Positions 57,393-64,000 of a stretch of DNA of 64,000 nt are shown here, piece by piece (the first letter of the stretch is position 1; each line of letters opens with the position of its first letter). Location: contig CAIVUX010000033.1 of NCBI GenBank assembly GCA_903909215.1, positions 1 to 64,000 of the forward strand, read 5' to 3'. The stretch comes from an uncultured Ferrovum sp. (lineage in GTDB: Bacteria > Pseudomonadota > Gammaproteobacteria > Burkholderiales > Ferrovaceae). The translations under genes were made by a program, and so were the position numbers. Under the pieces are notes generated by a model. It saw only the letters and a list, made by a program, of their open reading frames with translations. It did not search any database and had not been told where the DNA came from.

Positions 57393-59009
57393 CTAGAAGG
57401 CCGCGACACCACCATCAGACCGCGGATCGTACGCACCCTCTAGCTCACCATTGCTGTGGCGAACCAAAGCCCCGGCATGGCCCATGGTAGAGTCGAAGGC
57501 TTCTAATATCTCCACATCATGGCCGCGCGTGCGCAACTCATCCACCACCGCTGCGGGAAATCGTGATTCCAACTTTAAGCTGTCGGTGGTCTGACCCCAG
57601 GTGCGGCCCAGCAACCAGCGCGGCGCACTGACGCTGTGTTGCAGCTCCTGCCCAAACAGGGCGTAGCGCGTAAACACCGCGGCTTGTGTTTGCGGTTGGC
57701 CATCCCCTCCCATGGTGCCGTACACCATGAGGCGCCCATCTTTTAAGCGTGCGGCTGCGGGGTTTAGGGTGTGGAATGGTTTCTTTCCTGGTTTGATGGC
57801 CAGTAATGCTTGCGGATTTAAACCAAACGAAGCGCCACGGTTTTGCCAATTAATGCCAGTGCCAGGCAACACGCAGCCACTGCCGTACTCATGATAAATA
57901 CTCTGAATAAACGATACCGCCAAACCGCTGGCATCTATGGCGCCCAACCATACGGTGTCCCCTGGGCCGTGGCCCGCACCCCATGGCGCAGCATGTTTTG
58001 GGTCAATGGCTGCGGCTAAAGACTCTAGGCGCGCATCCTCTAATAATGACTGCGCATGAATAGGGCAATCACGCGCATCGGTGACATATTGATCGCGCAG
58101 GCCAAATGCTTTTTTGGTGGCTTCTACCAGTAAGTGCACATGATCCGCGCTATCGGCTTGTACGGAGGACAAACCCGCGCGCTCGGCAATACCCAAAATA
58201 GCTAGGGACACCACGCCTTGCGTGGGCAAGGTCATGTTGTAGAGATCGCCCAGCGCGTGATTCAGGTGCAATGGTGTAACGATTTCTGCATGGTACGCAG
58301 ACAAATCTGCGGCACTCACGGGGGAGCCCAAGGTTTTTAAATCGGCCGCGATGTCCGCAGCCAAAGCACCCCGATAAAAACTATCCAGACCCTCGCTCAC
58401 CAAACGCCTTAAGGTGTTGGCCAAACGCGGCTGTTTGAAAAGCGTCCCTTCTTTTGGTGCCTCTGGGGTTGCTTCTGGGGTCTGACCCCGAATTAAAAAG
58501 GTTTCGGCAAAACCAGGCTGCGCCACAAGCTCGGGCAATTTTTGTGCGGTGAGCGTGGATTGACTGTGGGTGACTGTGATGCCCTGCTCGGCATATTGAA
58601 TGGCTTGCCCCAATAGTGCCGCAAGTGAGTGCTGCCCGCCCATGCGCTGCGCAATCTGTAACGCCGCTTGCCATCCACCCACAGTGCCCGCCACGGTATT
58701 AGCGGCCCACGGCCCGCGTGTGGGAATGCTGGTCATGCCGTGTTCGTGATAAGCCGCAATGGTGGCATTGGCTGCTGCCCCTCCGCAGGCGCTAATGGCC
58801 ATGGGTGCGCCCTGTGGCGGCACGATCAACCAGAAGCCATCACCGCCAATGCTGTTCATGTGCGGATAGACCACCGCTATGGTGCTGGCCGCGGCCACCA
58901 TGGCCTCAATGGCGTTGCCGCCATTGCGCAACACCGCAAGCCCAGCTTCAGACGCTAGAGCATGTGGTGCGGTCACTATCCCTTGTTGTGGGTTTACAGA
59001 ATGACTCAT
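57393..59009 (-). CDS. Gamma-glutamyltransferase-family Ntn hydrolase, possibly oxamate amidohydrolase (HpxW-like)
   Basis: A 538-residue self-cleaving hydrolase, start ATG at 59009 (MSHSVNPQQGIVTAPHALAS). No signal peptide is visible, so it is likely cytoplasmic, unlike true periplasmic GGT. The nucleophile is the Thr of GPGDTVWLGAIDASGLAVSF. The downstream SIYHEYGSGCVLPGTGINWQ and NRGASFGLNPQ, and the early NGGNAIEAMVAAAST, fit the subgroup containing oxamate amidohydrolase HpxW. One 13-bp repeat encodes R-G-Q-T-P near residue 175. The start overlaps the stop of the OxlT-like gene, which also points to oxalate-related chemistry. The specific activity is an inference. Confidence 0.75.
   Translation of the reverse strand: MSHSVNPQQGIVTAPHALASEAGLAVLRNGGNAIEAMVAAASTIAVVYPHMNSIGGDGFWLIVPPQGAPMAISACGGAAANATIAAYHEHGMTSIPTRGPWAANTVAGTVGGWQAALQIAQRMGGQHSLAALLGQAIQYAEQGITVTHSQSTLTAQKLPELVAQPGFAETFLIRGQTPEATPEAPKEGTLFKQPRLANTLRRLVSEGLDSFYRGALAADIAADLKTLGSPVSAADLSAYHAEIVTPLHLNHALGDLYNMTLPTQGVVSLAILGIAERAGLSSVQADSADHVHLLVEATKKAFGLRDQYVTDARDCPIHAQSLLEDARLESLAAAIDPKHAAPWGAGHGPGDTVWLGAIDASGLAVSFIQSIYHEYGSGCVLPGTGINWQNRGASFGLNPQALLAIKPGKKPFHTLNPAAARLKDGRLMVYGTMGGDGQPQTQAAVFTRYALFGQELQHSVSAPRWLLGRTWGQTTDSLKLESRFPAAVVDELRTRGHDVEILEAFDSTMGHAGALVRHSNGELEGAYDPRSDGGVAAF
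58477..58489. repeat. GGGGTCTGACCCC palindrome, single copy inside the ggt-like gene
   Basis: One exact copy, read on the minus strand as G-Q-T-P in the segment LIRGQTPEATPEAPKEGTLF. Relatives have a short G-x-P-x-x-E-G turn here, so this looks like an insertion of several residues. Confidence 0.9.
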
Positions 59010-60247
59010 AAGTAGCGGTGCTTTTGTCGTAAGGGTTTTAATACTGCAATGGCCAATATAGCCGCCACGATATCTAAGGTGATGACCACGGCGAACACTG
59101 GAATCCAACTCTGCGTAGACTCATGCAGCAAAGCCGCCATGGGCCCCCCCAATACCGAACCCACTCCTTGTGCCATATATAAGAACCCATAATTGGTGGT
59201 GGCATGGCGTTCGCCAAAAGTATCCGTCAGCGTGGAAGGGAAGAGGGAGAAAATTTCACCCCAACCAAAAAATACCAACCCCGTCAGTAGAATAAACAAC
59301 ACGGGTTCGGTGCGAAATTGCAGCCAGGCAAACATGGCAATCCCTTCCAATAAAAAGGCGATGAACATGGTGTTTTCACGCCCGATATTGTCCGACACCC
59401 AACCAAAGAAGGGCCGGGTTAATCCATTGGTGATGCGATCGAGCGTTAACGCCAACGGCAGGGCCGCCATTCCCATGACCATCACCGTGGCCACACCAAA
59501 ATCCCGTGCAATGGGGGCCATTTGCGATATCACCATTAGCCCTGAAGTGGACAGCATGGTCATCATGGCAAACAGCAACCAAAAGGTAGGGGTTTTTAAC
59601 ATCACCTTAGGGGTTACACCGGGCAAAATTTCACGGTGCCCGCTGGCAATGGCTTCCAGCTCACGCGGTGGCCGTTTAAGCCCTTGCGCGGCCAATAATC
59701 CCACTGCGGCAAAAATAAGGCCATAGGTCCAAAGCGTAGATTGATAGCCCACATCCGCAATGCTGGCAGAAATGGGAATGGTGGTGAGCATAGCGCCCAT
59801 GCCATAGCCTGCCGCCACCATACCCACAGCGAAGCCCCGGCGATCGGGAAACCACTTCACCATTTGACTGACAATACCGATATACACCACCCCTGTTCCC
59901 ACCCCGCCCAACAATCCATAGGTGAGATATATTTCTTCAATACTCGTGGCGTGCGAGGCCATGACCCAACTTAAACCGCTCAATACTGTTCCTACAGCAA
60001 TTAAAAAACGCGGGCCAAAACGATCCACCAAATAGCCTTGCAAGGGCGAAAGGAAAGTTTGCAACACAATCAGAATAGAAAAAGTAACCTGCAACTCGGG
60101 CAACTTAACGCCCAAACCGCCCATCATGGGCTTGGTGAATAAGGTCCAAGTGTACTGCGGGCTGGAAATGGCCATCATGCACAGGACGCCCAGAATTAAC
60201 TGTATCCAGCGCCTGGCGCCTGTGGGGTGGGCAGAAATTGTGGTCAT
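59006..60247 (-). CDS. MFS transporter, oxalate/formate antiporter (OxlT)-like
   Basis: A 413-residue carrier with 12 membrane segments and GAGGAG before the ATG. The N-terminal region SSPQYTWTLFTKPMMGGLGV, the LVDRFGPRFLIAVGTVLSGL loop and YIGIVSQMVKWFPDRRGFAV are typical of OxlT-type proteins. They exchange dicarboxylate (oxalate) for formate or import related acids. It is the first gene of a two-gene unit with the ggt-like hydrolase. No oxalyl-CoA decarboxylase or formyl-CoA transferase is in the window, so transport of another 2-oxo or amide acid is possible. Confidence 0.82.
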   Translation of the reverse strand: MTTISAHPTGARRWIQLILGVLCMMAISSPQYTWTLFTKPMMGGLGVKLPELQVTFSILIVLQTFLSPLQGYLVDRFGPRFLIAVGTVLSGLSWVMASHATSIEEIYLTYGLLGGVGTGVVYIGIVSQMVKWFPDRRGFAVGMVAAGYGMGAMLTTIPISASIADVGYQSTLWTYGLIFAAVGLLAAQGLKRPPRELEAIASGHREILPGVTPKVMLKTPTFWLLFAMMTMLSTSGLMVISQMAPIARDFGVATVMVMGMAALPLALTLDRITNGLTRPFFGWVSDNIGRENTMFIAFLLEGIAMFAWLQFRTEPVLFILLTGLVFFGWGEIFSLFPSTLTDTFGERHATTNYGFLYMAQGVGSVLGGPMAALLHESTQSWIPVFAVVITLDIVAAILAIAVLKPLRQKHRYL

Positions 60248-60452
60248 AACATCTCCTCATTTAAACATCACCAGAACATGTAGCAATTCTTATGCCAAAC
60301 GAGAGTTCAGCCCCAAACCTTTTTTATTTTAGAGTGAATCTTACCCTGGTTTGGTGCAAAGACCCGAGTGCGAGAAGCACCGCACCCTCAGTTGAAGGGT
60401 CAGCACCGCAACAACAGCACCAAAACAGTCCCAACCCCCAACCGATGGTCCA

Positions 60453-62681
60453 TTATGGTGTGGAAGATCGCCGCCGCAACAGCAACGCATTGGTCACCAC
60501 TGTAAAACTGGAAAAAGCCATGGCACCGCCGGCAAATACGGGGGTCAACCAGCCCATGGCCGCCAGAGGAATACCCACCACGTTGTAGAAAAACGCCCAA
60601 AACAAATTTTGACGAATTTTTTGCCAGGTACGGCGCGACAAGGACAACGCTTCGGGAATCAGCGTCAGGTCGCTGCGCAGCAAGGTAATGCCGGCTGCAT
60701 GCATGGCCACGTCGGTGCCCGACCCCATGGCGATACCCACATCGGCCGCGGCCAAGGCGGGCGCATCATTAACACCATCCCCCACCATGGCCACCACAGC
60801 CTGATTTATGCGCAAAGACGCCACAATCTCCGCTTTCTGCCCGGGGCTGGTATTGGCAAACACCTGATCCATGCCCAGGCTCTCAGCCACACGGTTGGCC
60901 GCCACGATGTGGTCGCCGGAAATCAATACTGTTCGCACCCCCAATGCTTTCAACTGCTCAATGGTTTGTTTGGCCTGCGGGCGAATCTGGTCACCAAAAG
61001 CCATCCAAGCCAGTGGCGTGGCGCGTTTGTCCGAGGCGCGCAATACCCATGATAAGGATAACCCTGATTGTAGTGCGTCAGCGGCCAATGAAGGCAGCGG
61101 ATCCACCATGGCCCCATGGTGCTGTTGCATGCCATGCAAGCTCATCAGCACAATGGATTGCCCTGCCCAAGGCCCTGAAACCAATTGCCCTGTTACGCCT
61201 AGACCGGGCTGCGCGGTTACTCCTGAAACGTTTTGCGCTGTCACACTGCGTTCAAGCGCATAAGCCATCACTGCTTTTGCCAAGGGATGCTCGCTGCCCG
61301 ATTGTAACCCTGCCAATGCCGCCAACACCTCGGCCTCGGGGGCATCCCCCACCATGTGAAGCCCTTGTACCACGGGTCGGCCTTCGGTGAGTGTGCCGGT
61401 CTTATCAAACGCCACGACCGTCACCGCATGGGCCATTTCCAACGCTGTGGCATCTTTAATCAGAATGCCTTTACCCGCAGCAACGCCTGTGCCCACCAAA
61501 ATAGATACCGGCGTGGCCAATCCCAATGCGCAGGGACAAGCAATCACCAGCACCGAGACTGCGTTAATAATGGCATGCTCCCATGAGCCTTGAAGCAACA
61601 GGTTGCCCAACAACGTCAGCAAAGCGATCACCAAGACAGTGGGCACAAAGACCGCGCTGACCCGATCCACTTGGCGCTGAATGGGCGGCTTAGAAGCCTG
61701 AGCATTGGACACCAGTCGAATAATGCGCGCCAAAGTACTCTCGCTCACGCTGGTGCTTACGGTCACAATAAGAAGCCCCAACCCATTCACAGTACCGCCC
61801 GTAACGTGAGCGCCAGGACCTTTGGTGATGGCCTCACTCTCGCCTGTAAGCAGCGATTCATCCACGTCACTCTCCCCTTCTTCAACCACACCATCAGAAG
61901 GAATGCGCTCGCCAGGCAGCACCAGTACGCGATCATTGGGTAACAAGTGTTCGGTGAGGATGAGTCGATTAAAACGCATGGGGCGGCCCGCGTCGATAAG
62001 ACGAGCTGTATCAGGGCGCAGGGATTGCAAGGCGCGGATGGCATCAGCCGCTTGGCGGCGCGCACGGGATTCCAGCAACTTACCCAACAACACCAGCGTA
62101 ATGACCACGCTGCCCGCTTCAAAATACAGCGCATCCATGCTGGTTATTCCACGCAACATCTGCACGGTACTCAAACCATAGGCTGCGCTGGTGCCCAACG
62201 CCACCAGCAAATCCATATTGCCAGAACGGTTTTTCAACGCGATCCAGCCGGCGCGGTAGAAGCGAGCACCAAAAATAAATTGCACTGGTGTGGCCAGGGC
62301 CCATTGCAACCATGCAGGTAACATCACATCCACACCCAAGGCGTGCACCATCATGGACAGCACCAAGGGTGCACTCAGTAACGCTGAGGCGATAACCATG
62401 CGCTGTTCATGCCGATCCTGCTGCTGCCGACCCGCGTCCTCGCGGGCAAACACATCATCACTCACTGCACGCGCGCCATAACCCGCTGCCACCACAGCGC
62501 GCACCAAGCGGGTGACCGCCTCCGGCGACGCTTCTTCTGAATCCGTTAAAATAATCTCAGCCCGTTCCGTGGCAAGATTAACCGTAGCCTCAGTGACCCC
62601 AGGGACCTTCTTAAGAGCCTCTTCCACGTGGGACACGCAGGAGGCGCAGGTCATTCCAGTAATAGCAAGAGTTTGACTCAT
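60453..62681 (-). CDS. copA: Copper-exporting P1B-type ATPase
   Basis: A 742-residue membrane pump with one N-terminal heavy-metal domain (ITGMTCASCVSHVEEALKKV). Then come the actuator motif TGES in DESLLTGESEAITKG, the metal-transport CPC in VLVIACPCALGLATP and the phosphorylation site FDKTGTLTEG. HP marks the nucleotide domain (SGSEHPLAKAV) and the hinge is VGDGVNDAPALAAADVGIAM. CPC plus this N-terminal domain indicates Cu(I)/Ag(I). The role could be copper efflux or supply of copper for cytochrome oxidase assembly. It diverges from ccmA with 50 bases between, so shared control is possible. No CueR gene is adjacent. Confidence 0.92.
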   Translation of the reverse strand: MSQTLAITGMTCASCVSHVEEALKKVPGVTEATVNLATERAEIILTDSEEASPEAVTRLVRAVVAAGYGARAVSDDVFAREDAGRQQQDRHEQRMVIASALLSAPLVLSMMVHALGVDVMLPAWLQWALATPVQFIFGARFYRAGWIALKNRSGNMDLLVALGTSAAYGLSTVQMLRGITSMDALYFEAGSVVITLVLLGKLLESRARRQAADAIRALQSLRPDTARLIDAGRPMRFNRLILTEHLLPNDRVLVLPGERIPSDGVVEEGESDVDESLLTGESEAITKGPGAHVTGGTVNGLGLLIVTVSTSVSESTLARIIRLVSNAQASKPPIQRQVDRVSAVFVPTVLVIALLTLLGNLLLQGSWEHAIINAVSVLVIACPCALGLATPVSILVGTGVAAGKGILIKDATALEMAHAVTVVAFDKTGTLTEGRPVVQGLHMVGDAPEAEVLAALAGLQSGSEHPLAKAVMAYALERSVTAQNVSGVTAQPGLGVTGQLVSGPWAGQSIVLMSLHGMQQHHGAMVDPLPSLAADALQSGLSLSWVLRASDKRATPLAWMAFGDQIRPQAKQTIEQLKALGVRTVLISGDHIVAANRVAESLGMDQVFANTSPGQKAEIVASLRINQAVVAMVGDGVNDAPALAAADVGIAMGSGTDVAMHAAGITLLRSDLTLIPEALSLSRRTWQKIRQNLFWAFFYNVVGIPLAAMGWLTPVFAGGAMAFSSFTVVTNALLLRRRSSTP

Positions 62682-62731
62682 TGGGGCTTTTACAAAGGCA
62701 GGTTAGGGATAATATTGTAGAATAGCGCAAT

Positions 62732-63337
62732 ATGCTCTCCGTTACCCAACTCACTTGCCAAAGAGGCGAACGCGTCCTGTTTGAGGGCCTCAATTTTGAG
62801 CTCCCAGAAGCTCAATGGCTGCACGTATGCGGCGCCAACGGCTGTGGCAAAACAAGCCTTCTGCGCATTCTCACAGGTCTCGCTGAGCCGGTTTCCGGAA
62901 CCATCTCCTGGAATGGGACCGCTATCGGCGAAAAGCGCGAAGTCTTTCATGAAGATTTGCTCTATTTAGGCCATCAAGGCGCACTAAAAGAGGAGCTCAC
63001 ACCCCTGGAGAACCTTACGCTCAGCCTGGGTATGGAAGGTTATACGCGGGGGCCAAAAGATGTGGCGGAGGCCCTGCATCAATTTGGTTTAAGGGGCCGC
63101 GAGCATTTGCCGGTGCGGTTTTTATCTGCCGGTCAGCGCCGGCGTGTATTGCTGACGCGCTTGTTGTTGCGCCCTGCCCGTTTGTGGATTTTAGATGAAC
63201 CCTTCACAGCATTGGATGTGCATGCAGTGGCTTTTTTAACAGAAAAAATATCCGCTCATTTAGAAACCCAGGGTACCGTGGTGTTGACCAGCCACCAACC
63301 GCTGACGTTGGCGCACGGGCAGGCCATCACCCTATGA
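62732..63337 (+). CDS. ccmA: Cytochrome c biogenesis ATP-binding protein CcmA
   Basis: A 201-residue ABC ATPase of the CcmABCD heme-release system, which supplies heme to CcmE for c-type cytochrome maturation. Walker A is CGANGCGKTSLLRILTG, the signature LSAGQRRRVLLTRL, Walker B LWILDEPFTALDVHAV and the H-loop VVLTSHQPL. Length and composition are typical. It overlaps ccmB by four bases. c-type cytochrome maturation fits the cytochrome c gene at 42.7 kb. Confidence 0.95.
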   Translation: MLSVTQLTCQRGERVLFEGLNFELPEAQWLHVCGANGCGKTSLLRILTGLAEPVSGTISWNGTAIGEKREVFHEDLLYLGHQGALKEELTPLENLTLSLGMEGYTRGPKDVAEALHQFGLRGREHLPVRFLSAGQRRRVLLTRLLLRPARLWILDEPFTALDVHAVAFLTEKISAHLETQGTVVLTSHQPLTLAHGQAITL

Positions 63338-64000
63338 GCGCCTTCTTCGTGCCTTTTAAACAATCTGTGCAGCGAGACTTGTTATTGGCCGCTCGTCACA
63401 AAACCGAACTCATTACCGCCCTCTTCTTTTTTGTGATTGTGGTGAACCTCTTACCCTTGGGCGTGGGGCCAGACCCCGAGTTGTTGCGCAAAATTGCCCC
63501 CGGCATTTTATGGATTGGCGCCTTGCTGGCCACTCTGTTGGGAATGCAGAGAATGTTTGCACCGGACCATGCGGATGGCACCTTAGAGCAAATGGCGCTC
63601 TCACCACAATCCTTTACCGTATTGGTGGCGGGCAAGATTACCGCGCATTGGCTGGTGGCCGGCGTACCCGTAGTGCTGATGGCGCCGCTCTTGGGGTTAC
63701 AATTCGATTTGAGTGCGCGCAGTTTATGGGTATTGACGCTGTCCTTGCTGCTGGGTACTCCGGTGCTCTCGCTCATCGGTTCCGTGGGCGCTGCATTAAC
63801 ACTGGGCGTGCGCGGCGGCGGTGTGTTGCTCTCGCTGCTCATCTTGCCCCTCTATATTCCTGCACTCATTTTTGGGGCGGGGGCTGTGGAAGCCGATTTG
63901 GCGGGACTGAGTATTGAAGGCCATATGTCGTTATTGGCTGCACTGGCTGTACTGTCAGCGTTTTTTGGCCCATGGGTTACCACCTTCGCCTTGCGTATTG
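63334..64000 (+). CDS. ccmB: Heme exporter membrane protein CcmB (cut by window end)
   Basis: The first 222 residues are visible and the frame is open to the window edge; the family length is about 220-230, so only a few residues are missing. It has six hydrophobic segments. The conserved LPLGVGPDPELLRKIAPGIL and FAPDHADGTLEQMALSPQSF are typical. It is the membrane partner of CcmA. The GPDPE codons resemble the 13-bp repeat, but this motif is native to CcmB. Confidence 0.95.
   Translation, partial: MSAFFVPFKQSVQRDLLLAARHKTELITALFFFVIVVNLLPLGVGPDPELLRKIAPGILWIGALLATLLGMQRMFAPDHADGTLEQMALSPQSFTVLVAGKITAHWLVAGVPVVLMAPLLGLQFDLSARSLWVLTLSLLLGTPVLSLIGSVGAALTLGVRGGGVLLSLLILPLYIPALIFGAGAVEADLAGLSIEGHMSLLAALAVLSAFFGPWVTTFALRI

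Noticed and set aside
57583-57595. GTGGTCTGACCCC in the ggt-like gene as a repeat copy
   Set aside because: The left half does not match, and the encoded W-G-Q-T-T-D-S fits the normal protein sequence.
63465-63477. GGGGCCAGACCCC in ccmB as a further repeat copy
   Set aside because: It differs by one base and encodes the G-P-D-P-E motif that is native to CcmB proteins, so similarity is probably coincidental.

Overview
The window looks like chromosomal DNA of a Gram-negative proteobacterium, most likely a betaproteobacterium. This rests on gene neighbourhoods (fdxA/trxA/rho/rpmE; rimP-nusA-infB-rbfA-truB; queA-tgt-yajC-secD-secF; clpA-clpS-cspA-icd) and protein character, not on a database search. 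The DNA is densely coded, with many 4-base ATGA start/stop overlaps. Most genes are housekeeping, but several accessory segments are of interest.

Layout. 1-3300: partial AddB-like gene, fdxA, then trxA, rho, rpmE. 3305-9880: GT39 glycosyltransferase, the DEAH helicase hrpA, an orphan antitoxin beside a broken RelE-type toxin, and a periplasmic FKBP prolyl isomerase. 9936-21443 (all minus): rimP-nusA-infB-rbfA-truB, an Atm1-like ABC exporter, a penicillin-binding endopeptidase and the lutABC lactate-oxidation genes. 21512-26814: M17 aminopeptidase, thyA, clpA/clpS, cold-shock gene. 26897-31816: a carbon-metabolism cluster with isocitrate dehydrogenase, RraA, isocitrate lyase and malate synthase, so the TCA branch point and the glyoxylate shunt lie together. 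31921-36756: small Ala/Lys-rich exported protein, mnmA, a GST, purB, YceI, DedA. 36769-42214: secF-secD-yajC-tgt-queA and tRNA-Leu(CAA). 42329-44456: a small PQQ-dehydrogenase/cytochrome c cluster between tRNA-Leu and a partial copy of that tRNA's 3' end. 44893-48787: Old Yellow Enzyme homologue, PLP decarboxylase, an atypical LuxR regulator, a membrane methyltransferase. 48937-56737: a Tad/Flp pilus operon. 56773-57359: MazEF-type toxin-antitoxin. 57393-60247: OxlT-like antiporter plus a gamma-glutamyltransferase-family hydrolase. 60453-64000: copper ATPase diverging from ccmA-ccmB (cut by the window end).

The most distinctive feature is a dispersed 13-bp palindrome, GGGGTC(A/T)GACCCC. I count 22 exact copies, often as close pairs. 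Half lie between genes or in remnants, but others sit in frame inside conserved genes (addB-like, hrpA, mnmA, secF, the OYE gene, tadG-like, the ggt-like gene), where they are read as G-S-D-P, G-Q-T-P, G-L-T-P or G-V-R-P. It behaves like a REP/REPIN family, but no RAYT transposase is present in this window. Other points worth following are the tRNA-bounded PQQ-dehydrogenase cluster, the toxin remnant, the compact Tad locus with an apparently phosphorylation-independent regulator, and several perfect palindromes in promoter regions.
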